In this document: positions 27,575-36,080 of the stretch, piece by piece
How the letters are laid out: each line of letters starts with the position of its first letter
Position numbering within the stretch: the first letter of the stretch is position 1
Assembly (NCBI RefSeq): GCF_030812295.1
Contig: NZ_JAUSSK010000005.1
Coordinates: 186,001-250,000, forward strand
Length of the DNA: 64,000 nucleotides
Direction of reading: 5' to 3'
Source: Luteibacter jiangsuensis
GTDB taxonomy: Bacteria; Pseudomonadota; Gammaproteobacteria; Xanthomonadales; Rhodanobacteraceae
Program-made: the position numbers and the translations under genes
The notes under the pieces: generated by a model
Told to the model about the DNA's origin: nothing
Database searches by the model: none
What the model saw: the letters and a program-made list of their open reading frames with translations, nothing else

Positions 27575-28259
27575 GAGCGATTCTTCCCGTGTTCTTCTCG
27601 AAGTAGCAGATGTTAGCAAGTCGGTTTTCGGGCCGGAGGGCCAGCTGGACATACTCTCGGGGGTGAACCTGCGCGTCGCGGAGGGCGAGAGCTTCGCCAT
27701 CGTGGGGGCATCCGGGTCGGGCAAGACGACCCTGCTCGGACTGCTGGCCGGACTGGATGTTCCCACGGCGGGCAGCATCCGACTCGACGGCCAGCCGTTG
27801 GAAAGCATGGACGAGGAAGCCCGTGCGGCGATCCGGCGGCGGCTGGTGGGCTTCGTCTTCCAGTCGTTCCACCTGCTCCCGGCGTTGACGGCCGAGGAAA
27901 ACGTGATGCTCCCCCTGGAACTGGAGGGCGATAACGGCGCGCGCGAGCGTGCCCATGCGGCACTGGAGTCGGTCGGCCTCGGCGCGCGGCGCCGGCACTA
28001 CCCGGCCCAACTCTCCGGTGGGGAACAGCAACGCGTCGCCCTGGCCCGCGCCTTTGTTCACCGTCCGCGCATCCTGTTCGCCGACGAGCCCACCGGCAAC
28101 CTGGACCAGCACACCGGTGAACACATCGGCGACCTGCTCTTCGAGATGAACCGGCACCACGCCACCACCCTGATCCTGGTCACCCATGACGCACGCCTCG
28201 CGGCCCGTTGTGCGCGCTCGGCGGAACTGCATGAAGGCCGTCTCGGGGTGCCCGCGTGA
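27573..28259 (+). CDS. ybbA: ABC transporter ATP-binding protein YbbA
   Basis: A 228-residue ATPase of the LolD/MacB type: Walker A GASGSGKTT, Q-loop FVFQSFHLLP, signature LSGGEQQRVALARA, Walker B ILFADEPTGNLD and the H-loop in VTHDARLA. It pairs with the FtsX-like permease YbbP, whose GTG start overlaps its stop (GTGA). The start is fixed by the shared CATG with tesA. Substrate unknown; the tesA link suggests a lipid-related role. Confidence 0.94.
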   Translation: MSDSSRVLLEVADVSKSVFGPEGQLDILSGVNLRVAEGESFAIVGASGSGKTTLLGLLAGLDVPTAGSIRLDGQPLESMDEEARAAIRRRLVGFVFQSFHLLPALTAEENVMLPLELEGDNGARERAHAALESVGLGARRRHYPAQLSGGEQQRVALARAFVHRPRILFADEPTGNLDQHTGEHIGDLLFEMNRHHATTLILVTHDARLAARCARSAELHEGRLGVPA

Positions 28260-30739
28260 ACGTCTTCCGGCTCGCCCTGCGGACGCTGCGGCGTGAATGG
28301 CACCTGGTGGAGCTACGTACCCTGGCTGCCTCGCTGGTCCTCGCGGTCATCGCGCTGGGCGTGGTCGCGACACTTTCCACCCGGATCGAGCGCGGCATCC
28401 TGGCCAGCGCGGCCGAACTGATCGGTGGCGACCTTGGTGTGTCCGCGCCCGCGCCACTGCCCGAACCGATGCTGCGATCGGCGCGTGCCGATGGCCTGGC
28501 CGCGACGCGCGGCGCGTCGTTCCGCAGCGTGGCCTTCGTCGGGGAGCGTAGCCAACTGCTGGACGTCCTGGCGACGGATGGCGTCTATCCGCTGCGCGGC
28601 ACCCTCGAGGTCCGCGGCGCGGACGGCCGCGACCGAACGGCCCGGGGTCCCGCCCGAGGCGAAGTATTCCTGGACCACCGGGCGATGGTGGGTCTCGGCA
28701 TCCAGGTGGGCCAGACGATCCAGATCGGCGGCCGCGACCTGCATGTGGCCGCCGAACTGGTGCGCCAGCCCGATGGCGGCGAATTGTTCGCCCTCGCGCC
28801 ACGCGCGCTCATGAACCTGGACGATGCCAGCGAAGCGGGACTGCTCTCCCTGGGTAGCCGCGCGCGCCACCGCCTGCTCGTGGCCGGGCCGCCGGCTGCC
28901 GTGGCGACGTGGCGCGCCCGCGTCGAAAGCGGTGCGCTGCCGCAGGGCGGCGAACTGATCACGCCCGAGAAGATGCAGGAGCGCATGCGCACCGCGTTCG
29001 ACCGCGCCAGCGCCTTCCTCCGCTTGACCGCACTTCTGTCCGCCTTGCTCGCCGGGGTGGCGATCGCGCTGGCTTCCGCACGTTATGCACGCCGCAAGGC
29101 CGCGGAAGTGGCCCTGCTCCGAGCCCTGGGCACGCCGCGCCGGCGCGTGGCGGCCCTGCTCGTCACCACGCTCGCGGCGCTCGCCCTGCCGGCCGCCGCG
29201 TTGGGCATGGCCATCGCCCTGGGTCTTGCCCAGGGCGCGTGGTATTTCGCGCGCCAGCTGTTCGACAACATTCCCACCACCCTGCCACTCGGCCCGGCGT
29301 TCGCGGCGGCCGCGATGGGCCTGGCCGTGCTTGCCGGCTTCGCCTTGCCTCCCCTCGTACGCCTGGCTGAAGTGCCTCCCGTGGCGGTGTTTCGCGAATC
29401 CATGCAGCGGCGCGTGCGCCGTTTCGACGTGCTGTATCTCGTGCCGCTCGTCACGGCCATCGCCCTGGTCTGGGTGCAGAGCGACTCCGCCAAGCTGGCG
29501 GGTATCCTCGCCGCCAGCCTTGCGGGCGTGGCCGTCGTCGCGGCATTGCTCTCGGCGCTGTTGCTGGTGATAGCGCGGCGCGTGGCTCCCGGCGCGCATC
29601 CGGCACTGCGGCTCGGCCTGGCGGCGCTCGCCAGGCGACGGGGCCTTTCGCTCGTCCAGGCCACGGCGCTTTCGCTCGGGCTTTGCGCGTTGCTCCTGCT
29701 CGCGGTGATCGCGCCGTCCTTGCTGGATGGCTGGCGCCGCGAACTTCCCGTGGATACGCCAAACTGGTTCGCCCTGAACCTGCAGGACGACCAGCGCGAC
29801 GAGTTCGCACGGTCACTGGAGCACATGGGTGCCACGCGGACCAACATGATGCCGCTCGCGGTAGGCAAGCTCACCGCGATCAACGGCAAGCCGATCGACA
29901 GCATCGCATTCGCGGACGGCGAGGCGAAGGATTCGGCGGACCGGCAATTGCGCCTGTCGTGGAGTGCGGAATTGCCACCGTCGAACCAGGTGGTGGAAGG
30001 CCGCTGGCCAGGTCCTTCGCCCGAGCGGGCGGAGGTATCCGTCGATACCTCGTGGCGCGACCGGTTCCATCTGAAGCTGGGCGACACGCTGAGTTTCGAA
30101 GTGGGTGAAGGCACGCTGGATGCGCGCGTGGGCAGCGTGCGCCAGGTGGACTGGAGTTCGTTCCGGGTCAACTTCTTCCTGCTGCTGGACCCGGCGCATG
30201 CCGGCGAACTGCCGCACACCTGGCTCACCAGCTTCTACCTGCCGCGCGGTCACGCCGACGAGCTGGCCAAAATCTCGCGGGAGTACGGCAACCTGAGCCT
30301 GATCGATGTCGATGCCTTGCTCGACCGCGTGCGCGAAATCGTCGACCGGGTCGGCAGCGCGGTCCGCTGGGTACTCGGGTTCAGCCTGCTCGCCGGCGCC
30401 CTGGTGCTCGCAGCGGCGCTGGCGGCAAGTGCCCAGGAACGCCGCAAGGAAGCGGCCCTGTTGCGCACGCTCGGCGCCACGCGCGCGCAGCTGCGTGCCG
30501 CGGCGGCCTGTGAATTCGCCTTGCTGGGATGGGTCGCCGGCCTCACCGCCGCGCTGGGTGCGACCGGAGCGGGCCTGTGGTTGGGCAAGGCCGTCTTCCG
30601 CATCGAACATTTCGTACCGCCGCTGTGGCCGCTGGTCGGCGCCGCCGCGCTCGCGGCGCTGGTGGTGATGGCGATCGGGTTGTTCGGCACGCGCCGGGTG
30701 TTGCGGACTTCGCCGATGGCTTTGTTGCGGGAGGGGTGA
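28256..30739 (+). CDS. ybbP: FtsX-like ABC transporter permease YbbP
   Basis: An 827-residue permease with the YbbP layout: an N-terminal helix (about 25-45), a periplasmic domain, a first FtsX cluster of helices (about 250-385), a second set near 390-485, another periplasmic domain and a final FtsX unit (about 695-827) with EAALLRTLGATRAQLRA. It starts with GTG at 28256, coupled to ybbA. Ends convergent to rimI with only 14 nt between. Confidence 0.93.
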   Translation: MNVFRLALRTLRREWHLVELRTLAASLVLAVIALGVVATLSTRIERGILASAAELIGGDLGVSAPAPLPEPMLRSARADGLAATRGASFRSVAFVGERSQLLDVLATDGVYPLRGTLEVRGADGRDRTARGPARGEVFLDHRAMVGLGIQVGQTIQIGGRDLHVAAELVRQPDGGELFALAPRALMNLDDASEAGLLSLGSRARHRLLVAGPPAAVATWRARVESGALPQGGELITPEKMQERMRTAFDRASAFLRLTALLSALLAGVAIALASARYARRKAAEVALLRALGTPRRRVAALLVTTLAALALPAAALGMAIALGLAQGAWYFARQLFDNIPTTLPLGPAFAAAAMGLAVLAGFALPPLVRLAEVPPVAVFRESMQRRVRRFDVLYLVPLVTAIALVWVQSDSAKLAGILAASLAGVAVVAALLSALLLVIARRVAPGAHPALRLGLAALARRRGLSLVQATALSLGLCALLLLAVIAPSLLDGWRRELPVDTPNWFALNLQDDQRDEFARSLEHMGATRTNMMPLAVGKLTAINGKPIDSIAFADGEAKDSADRQLRLSWSAELPPSNQVVEGRWPGPSPERAEVSVDTSWRDRFHLKLGDTLSFEVGEGTLDARVGSVRQVDWSSFRVNFFLLLDPAHAGELPHTWLTSFYLPRGHADELAKISREYGNLSLIDVDALLDRVREIVDRVGSAVRWVLGFSLLAGALVLAAALAASAQERRKEAALLRTLGATRAQLRAAAACEFALLGWVAGLTAALGATGAGLWLGKAVFRIEHFVPPLWPLVGAAALAALVVMAIGLFGTRRVLRTSPMALLREG

Positions 30740-30753
30740 GGAGGCTGTTGGCC

Positions 30754-31227
30754 TCACCCACCAGGCAACATATCCAGCGCCATCACGATCGCATCTTCGC
30801 GCCCGCCCCTCGCCGGATAATACGAAGGCCGCCTTCCGATTTCAGTGAATCCCAGCGAATCGTAAAGATCCTTCGCCACGGGATTCGACGGGCGTACCTC
30901 GAGGAAGATCCGTTCGGCGCCATACCAGCGGGCGAGGTCGATCAACCGGCGCATCATCCGCCGCCCGTAACCGAGACCGCGGTGGGTGGCGGCGATGCAG
31001 ACGTTCAACACATGGGCTTCGCCGGCTGCCACGGAAAGGATGCCATAGCCGGCGATGTCGCCCTCGTGGACGATCACCCAGCAGTTGTGCCCGGCCTGCA
31101 TGCAGTCGCGGAAGATGCCCGCGCTCCAGGGAAATTCGTACGACGCGTGCTCGATCGCCACGACGGCGTCGAGATCCTCGCGGCGCATCGCGCGTACTTC
31201 GCTGGACGGACGGGCCACGGCGACCAT
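30754..31227 (-). CDS. rimI: Ribosomal protein S18-alanine N-acetyltransferase
   Basis: A 157-residue GNAT acetyltransferase that modifies the N-terminus of ribosomal protein S18. The acetyl-CoA loop is RGLGYGRRMM, and the conserved EVRPSN and AKDLYDSLGF segments are present. The ATG at 31227 is preferred: GGAG lies 8 nt before it and it follows the holD stop by 4 nt, the holD-rimI order of E. coli. Confidence 0.93.
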   Translation of the reverse strand: MVAVARPSSEVRAMRREDLDAVVAIEHASYEFPWSAGIFRDCMQAGHNCWVIVHEGDIAGYGILSVAAGEAHVLNVCIAATHRGLGYGRRMMRRLIDLARWYGAERIFLEVRPSNPVAKDLYDSLGFTEIGRRPSYYPARGGREDAIVMALDMLPGG

Positions 31228-31231
31228 GGGT

Positions 31232-31702
31232 TCAGGCTCCGCGCAGGGCACGTCCAAGGGTGCGCAAGCCATTCCAGAGCCGTCGCTTCGCAGCCGGATC
31301 GGCGACGATCGCCGCCGGCGTATCCACCAGCACGATGTGCGCCGCGCTCATCACCGCGGCGGGAAGGTCGTGACCCAGGGCGCGGGCCTGCGCCTCGCCA
31401 AAGACGAGATACGCGGCCGACGCGGGCACGTCGCCCAACCCGCGTTCACCCACCTCGAGCCGTGCGGCGCGTGCCGTCGCCGGACCGAAGGCGCGCAACG
31501 CACGGCCCAGCAGGTCCAGTTCGCGCCCGCTCGCCCCGGCCGGAAGGATCACCACGCACGGCACGCGGTCGCCCGCCAGCGCCGGCCCGTCGTTGGCGGG
31601 CTGGGCGGCCGATCCGGACGATGCCTCGCCGAGCCGCAGGCGCCAGGGCGTCACGCCCATCACCTTGAGGAGACGTTCGCGTCGTTCGGGCACGGCGGAC
31701 AT
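31232..31702 (-). CDS. holD: Probable DNA polymerase III psi subunit
   Basis: A 156-residue protein with weak but position-specific likeness to HolD, the psi subunit that links the clamp loader to SSB. The N-terminal MGVTPWRLRLGEAS matches the LGITQWxLRRP-type SSB/chi-binding segment, and DPAAKRRLWNGL near the end matches the conserved PxxxxxLWxxI helix. Position directly before rimI is the same as in E. coli and supports the call. It starts 5 nt after the pssA stop. Such divergent HolD proteins are easily left as hypothetical. Confidence 0.75.
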   Translation of the reverse strand: MSAVPERRERLLKVMGVTPWRLRLGEASSGSAAQPANDGPALAGDRVPCVVILPAGASGRELDLLGRALRAFGPATARAARLEVGERGLGDVPASAAYLVFGEAQARALGHDLPAAVMSAAHIVLVDTPAAIVADPAAKRRLWNGLRTLGRALRGA

Positions 31703-31707
31703 CGCGC

Positions 31708-32493
31708 TTACTCCGAAGCCTTGGCGTGACGCCGCGTGCGCCGACGGTGCGCGGCACGGCCCCACAGTGTCATCACCGGCCCGGACACCGTGTAGATCAC
31801 CGCCACGGCGAACAGCACACGGGCCGTGTCGATCAACAGCAGCACCACGATCAGCACCGCCGCGATCAGCCAGATGAAGGGCACGCGATCGCCCTTGGGC
31901 CAGGCCTTGAAGCTGTAATACCGCACGTTGCTGACCATGAGCAGCCCGGCGACCACCGCCAGCGGCATGGCGAAGAAAGCCACGGACGGGCCCGGGATGT
32001 CGAACTTTTCCATCGTCCAGACAAAGGACATGCACAGCCCGGCGGCCGCGGGACTGGCCAGGCCCTGGAAATAGCGCTTGTCGGCAACGCCGACCTGGGT
32101 GTTGAAGCGGGCCAGACGCAATGCGGCGCAGACCGCGTAGATGAAGGCCGCGGCCCAGCCGATCTTGCCCCAGACAGGGCCGTAAGCCACCAGCGACGAC
32201 AACGCCCACGTGTACATGACCAGCGCGGGCGCGAGGCCGAAGCTGACCAGGTCGGAGAGGGAGTCGTACTGCACGCCGAACTCGCTCTGCGTGTGGGTCA
32301 TGCGCGCCACGCGGCCATCCATGCCGTCGAGGATGCCTGCCACGAAGACAGCCAGGGCGGCCACCGCATAGTGTCCGTTGATCGCGGACACGATCGCGTA
32401 GAAACCGGCGAACATGGCGCCCGTCGTGAACAGGTTCGGAAGCAGGTAGATACCGCGGTGACGCGGCCCCCGGACTTGGATCGGATCGCTCAT
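31708..32493 (-). CDS. pssA: CDP-diacylglycerol-serine O-phosphatidyltransferase
   Basis: A 261-residue integral membrane enzyme of phosphatidylethanolamine synthesis. The CDP-alcohol phosphotransferase motif is complete: DGMDGRVARM followed by GVQYDSLSD, giving the four Asp. About eight hydrophobic segments and a basic C-terminal tail are visible. The ATG at 32493 gives a short cytoplasmic N-terminus before YLLPNLFTTGAMF. It leads the pssA-holD-rimI run. Confidence 0.92.
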   Translation of the reverse strand: MSDPIQVRGPRHRGIYLLPNLFTTGAMFAGFYAIVSAINGHYAVAALAVFVAGILDGMDGRVARMTHTQSEFGVQYDSLSDLVSFGLAPALVMYTWALSSLVAYGPVWGKIGWAAAFIYAVCAALRLARFNTQVGVADKRYFQGLASPAAAGLCMSFVWTMEKFDIPGPSVAFFAMPLAVVAGLLMVSNVRYYSFKAWPKGDRVPFIWLIAAVLIVVLLLIDTARVLFAVAVIYTVSGPVMTLWGRAAHRRRTRRHAKASE

Positions 32494-32666
32494 GGGCCAT
32501 TCCGTGACATGGGCCGACAGTGTATCCCAGGTGCCGTGAAGCGTCAGTCCGGCTCCGGGTAGGGCATCCCGGGCCCATTGACGGGAACCGCGACCCACGT
32601 CGCTTGCGCACCCCTACGCCGGGTGATACTTGTTTGCGCCACTCATCCAGCCTGCCGGAAGCCCAC

Positions 32667-33089
32667 ATGCGCCGTTGCCTAGCTCTCGCACTCCTCGTGT
32701 CGGTCTGTCCCCTGGCCCTGGCCCAGGCTTACAAGTGGAAGGACGCCCAGGGCGTCACCCATTACGCCGACGCACCCCCGCCAGGCGGCCTGAAGTACGA
32801 GAAGATCAAGACCTCGGGCACCGCCGAGGCCCCGGTCCCCGCTCCGGCGGCGAGCGCCACGGCCTCCGCCGGCGCGAGTGGCACGAAGGCGGCGGCGAGT
32901 ACCGACGACACGCCGGCCAACCGACAGAAGCTCTGCGACCAACTGCGCAAGAACCTCGACATCCTCAACAACGAGAAGGTCGTGACCATGGACGACGGCA
33001 AGGGCGGCGTCAAACAGGTGGACGACGCCACGCGGCAAAGCCAGATCAAGACCGCCCAGGCGCAGATGACGCTCTACTGCCAGAACTGA
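32667..33089 (+). CDS. DUF4124 domain-containing exported protein
   Basis: A 140-residue protein with a signal peptide (1-19, ...CPLALA), an N-terminal DUF4124 motif (YKWKDAQGVTHYADAPPP), an Ala/Ser-rich linker and a C-terminal helical part with two Cys. Such proteins are widespread envelope proteins of unknown function in Xanthomonadales. Divergent from pssA. Confidence 0.85.
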   Translation: MRRCLALALLVSVCPLALAQAYKWKDAQGVTHYADAPPPGGLKYEKIKTSGTAEAPVPAPAASATASAGASGTKAAASTDDTPANRQKLCDQLRKNLDILNNEKVVTMDDGKGGVKQVDDATRQSQIKTAQAQMTLYCQN

Positions 33090-33112
33090 AGCGGCGGCAA
33101 GCTGGAAACCCC

Positions 33113-33118
33113 TATAAT
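33113..33118 (+). promoter_or_regulatory. Candidate -10 element of proS
   Basis: A consensus TATAAT lies 30 nt before the proS ATG. No convincing -35 element is seen at 16-18 nt. Confidence 0.5.
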
Positions 33119-33147
33119 CCCGGCTTTACCGTCGGGATCGCTTGCAG

Positions 33148-34845
33148 ATGCGCCTCAGCCAGTTCCACCTCGCCACCGTCAAGGAAGTCCCCGCCGACGC
33201 GGAAGTCGTCAGCCACCAGCTGATGCTTCGCGCGGGCATGATCCGCAAGCTCGCCTCGGGCCTGTATACCTGGTCGCCGCTGGGCCTGCGTGTGCTGCGC
33301 AAGGTGGAAAAAGTCGTCCGCGAGGAAATGGTCCGCGCGGGCGCGGTCGAGATGCTGATGCCCTCCGTGCAACCGCGCGAGCTCTGGGAGGAAACCGGCC
33401 GTTGGGAAAAGTTCGGCGGCCAGTTGCTGAAGATCAAGGACCGCAAGGAGCAGGAGTTCTGCTACGGCCCCACGCATGAAGAGGTCATCACCGACTTCGC
33501 GCGTAATGAGCTGAAGAGCTACAAGCAGCTACCGCTCAATTTCTTCCAGATCCAGACCAAGTTCCGCGACGAGATCCGCCCGCGTTTCGGCGTGATGCGC
33601 GCGCGCGAGTTCCTCATGAAGGATGCGTATTCCTTCCACCTGACCCAGGAATCGCTCGGCGAAACCTATAAGGTGATGTACGAAACGTACTCGCGCATCT
33701 TCACCCGCCTCGGCCTGGAATTCCGCGCGGTGGATGCCGACACGGGCGCGATCGGCGGCAGTGCCAGCCACGAGTTCCAGGTGCTGGCCGATTCGGGCGA
33801 GGACGCCCTCGCCTTCTCGGACGCATCCAGCTACGCGGCCAACATCGAACTGGCCGAAGCCGTCGCGCCATCCACCGAGCGCCCCGCACCGTCGGCGGAA
33901 CTCACCCGTGTCGATACCCCGAAGGAGCGCACGGTCGAGGAAATCACGGCCTTCCTCGGCGTTCCCGCATCGCAGGTGGTGAAGACCATCCTGGTCCGCG
34001 GCCGCGAGGGCCTCGTCGCCCTTTGCGTGCGTGGAGACCACGAACTCAACGAAGTGAAAGCCGCACACCTTCCCGAACTGCCGGATGAATCCGAATTGGC
34101 CAGCGAAGCGGAAATCGTCGCCGCCACCGGCACGCGTCCCGGCTTCATCGGGCCGGTGGGGCTGCCCGGGTCGATCCCGGTCATCGTCGACCGCGCCGCG
34201 GCGGTACTCGCCGACTTCGTCTGCGGCGGCAACCACGACGGCACGCATTACACCGGTGCCAACTGGCAGCGCGACGCACGGATCAACCGTGTCGCCGACA
34301 TCCGCAAGGTCGTCGATGGCGATGCCTCGCCGGATGGCAAGGGCACGATCCGCCTTGGTCGTGGCATCGAGGTCGGCCATATCTTCCAGCTCGGGCAGAA
34401 GTACGCCGAGTCCATGGGCGCTGGCGTGCTCGACGAGCAGGGCAAGATGCGCACGATGTACATGGGCTGCTACGGCATAGGAGTCAGCCGTATCGTGGCC
34501 GCCGCCATCGAGCAGCGCCATGACGACACCGGCATGATCCTGCCCGAAGCCATGGCACCCTGGCGCGTGGCCGTCTGCGTGATCAATCCGAAGAACGACG
34601 CCACCGTGACGGAAGCCGCCGAATCGATCTACCAGCAATTGTCGCAGGCCGGCATCGAAACCGTCCTCGACGACCGTGGCCTGCGCCCGGGCCCGATGTT
34701 CGCCGACATGGAGCTCATCGGCGTGCCGCACCGGGTGGTGGTGAGCGGTCGCGGTCTGGAAGCCGGCACCTTCGAATACCGCGCGCGCACCGACAGCGAG
34801 GCACGCAATGTCACCCGCGAGGAGCTGATCGCCCTGCTCGGCTGA
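33148..34845 (+). CDS. proS: Prolyl-tRNA synthetase
   Basis: A 565-residue class II synthetase of the bacterial type with the inserted editing domain (about 225-390). Motif 2 region [21 protein letters not shown] is recognisable in parts, along with [20 protein letters not shown] and the motif 3 [13 protein letters not shown]; the anticodon-binding domain follows. The ATG at 33148 matches the MRxSQxxLxTxKE start of E. coli ProS; a TTG two codons earlier is unlikely. Confidence 0.97.
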   Translation: MRLSQFHLATVKEVPADAEVVSHQLMLRAGMIRKLASGLYTWSPLGLRVLRKVEKVVREEMVRAGAVEMLMPSVQPRELWEETGRWEKFGGQLLKIKDRKEQEFCYGPTHEEVITDFARNELKSYKQLPLNFFQIQTKFRDEIRPRFGVMRAREFLMKDAYSFHLTQESLGETYKVMYETYSRIFTRLGLEFRAVDADTGAIGGSASHEFQVLADSGEDALAFSDASSYAANIELAEAVAPSTERPAPSAELTRVDTPKERTVEEITAFLGVPASQVVKTILVRGREGLVALCVRGDHELNEVKAAHLPELPDESELASEAEIVAATGTRPGFIGPVGLPGSIPVIVDRAAAVLADFVCGGNHDGTHYTGANWQRDARINRVADIRKVVDGDASPDGKGTIRLGRGIEVGHIFQLGQKYAESMGAGVLDEQGKMRTMYMGCYGIGVSRIVAAAIEQRHDDTGMILPEAMAPWRVAVCVINPKNDATVTEAAESIYQQLSQAGIETVLDDRGLRPGPMFADMELIGVPHRVVVSGRGLEAGTFEYRARTDSEARNVTREELIALLG

Positions 34846-34895
34846 TGCGAAGGGAGCACCAGGAGCTCCGAAGGGAGCTCTTGTACCGGCGTGAG

Positions 34896-34979
34896 GCGGG
34901 AGCCGCCCCTGTCGGCGATGGGTGCCCGCCGCAACCCGGCCCGCCGCCGCGGGATCGCCGATAAGGTCGGCTCCCACCA
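34896..34979. repeat. REP-like unit (head-to-head pair)
   Basis: Cores at 34896-34921 (plus) and 34951-34979 (minus) enclose a GTGCCCGCC...CCGGCCCGCCG spacer. It is one of two adjacent units in the 480-nt gap 34846-35325, which otherwise holds only the H-NS gene's promoter region. Confidence 0.8.
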
Positions 34980-35010
34980 GATCTATTCCTAACCGGTCTA
35001 CTCGATGCTC

Positions 35011-35093
35011 TTGTGGGAGCCGCTTCAGCGGCGATGGGGGCTTGCCTTGACCTGGCTCGCTGCCGCGAGATCGCCGACAAGGTAGGCTCCCAC
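35011..35093. repeat. REP-like unit (head-to-head pair)
   Basis: Cores at 35011-35036 (plus, diverged: GTGGGAGCCGCTTCAGCGG) and 35070-35093 (minus) around a GGGGCTTGCC...CTGGCTCGCTGCC spacer. This is the second of two tandem units. Confidence 0.75.
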
Positions 35094-35239
35094 AGAGTCA
35101 CCGCTGAAAGGTCGGGTCTCACAGGGTCACTGAATTGGCTTCCACAAAATGGCGACTCCGTCTGCCGCTGTAAGGCTAATCCGATAATCGCTTCCGATTA
35201 GCCGGCACATCCCTCACCGTACTGCCATTATCCCGCCAA

Positions 35240-35268
35240 TTGGGTCACAATTCCGGCGTTCGCATTAT
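35240..35268 (+). promoter_or_regulatory. Candidate promoter of the H-NS-like gene
   Basis: TTGGGT (35240-35245) and CATTAT (35263-35268) with 17-nt spacing, in a locally AT-richer stretch about 58 nt before the ATG. Confidence 0.45.
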
Positions 35269-35325
35269 CAAGAAGGCCAATGGCCCATGCGAAACCCCTA
35301 TTCAGGCAATAACCCGGAGATGCCA

Positions 35326-35649
35326 ATGGCTGTCGATATCAAGAGCCTCAATCACAACCAGCTCAATGAGTTGATCACCAAGGCACAGGTTCGCCAGAAC
35401 GAACTGCGCAAGGAAAAGGTCAGCAAACTGCGCGAGAAAATCAACGCGCTTATCAAAGCGGAAGGCTTCACCTTCGACGACGTATTCGGCGCACGCGCGC
35501 CCAAGTCGAAGCGTGCCGGCACCACCGTGGCCGCCAAGTACCGCAATCCCGCCGACCCCACCCAGACCTGGTCGGGTCGTGGCAAGCGCCCACGTTGGTT
35601 CAACGAAGCGCTGAAGGCCGGCAAGAAAGAAAAAGATCTGCTGGTCTGA
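35326..35649 (+). CDS. H-NS family nucleoid-associated protein
   Basis: A 107-residue H-NS/MvaT-superfamily protein: a coiled oligomerisation region (about 8-45, rich in Glu/Lys) and the C-terminal DNA-binding motif KYRNPADPTQTWSGRGKRP, followed by RWF, the hallmark of H-NS family AT-hook-like loops. It likely silences or organises AT-rich DNA. The ATG at 35326 follows a GGAG site; two ATGs further upstream lack one. Confidence 0.92.
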   Translation: MAVDIKSLNHNQLNELITKAQVRQNELRKEKVSKLREKINALIKAEGFTFDDVFGARAPKSKRAGTTVAAKYRNPADPTQTWSGRGKRPRWFNEALKAGKKEKDLLV

Positions 35650-35673
35650 CGCGTTCACCACCAGGAGCCGCAC

Positions 35674-36054
35674 ATGCCTCTCGTTCGAATCGATCTGCGT
35701 CGCGGCAAGGATGCCGCTTATCGCACCGCCCTGGGCAATGCCGTTCACGATGCCCTGGTCGGCATCGGTGTGCCGGCCGACGACCGCTTCCAGGTCATTG
35801 CCGAACATGACACCGAAGGCCTCGTTTACGACGCCCATTACCTCGGCATCGAGCGCAGCGACGACATCGTGATCGTACAGATCACCTTCAACGACACGCG
35901 TACGCTCGAGCAGAAGAAGGCACTGTACAAGGCTATCGCCGAGAACCTCGGCAAGGCAGCCGGCGTGAAGCCGGGAGACGTCTTCGTGAGCCTGGTAGAG
36001 GTGAAGAAGGAAAACTGGTCGTTCGGCAACGGCGTAGCGCAATACGCAAGTTGA
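35674..36054 (+). CDS. Tautomerase family protein
   Basis: A 126-residue protein of the tautomerase superfamily. The mature N-terminus would be Pro2 (MPLVRIDLRRG), the general base of this family. The length suggests a two-motif or extended member rather than the 62-residue 4-oxalocrotonate type. It lies 24 nt after the H-NS-like gene and may share its transcript. Substrate unknown. Confidence 0.82.
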   Translation: MPLVRIDLRRGKDAAYRTALGNAVHDALVGIGVPADDRFQVIAEHDTEGLVYDAHYLGIERSDDIVIVQITFNDTRTLEQKKALYKAIAENLGKAAGVKPGDVFVSLVEVKKENWSFGNGVAQYAS

Positions 36055-36080
36055 TTATCTGTAGAGTCGCTTCCCGCCCG

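Noticed and set aside
35013-35201. A 62-codon frame between proS and the H-NS-like gene
   Set aside because: Most of it is REP sequence and no ribosome site is seen.
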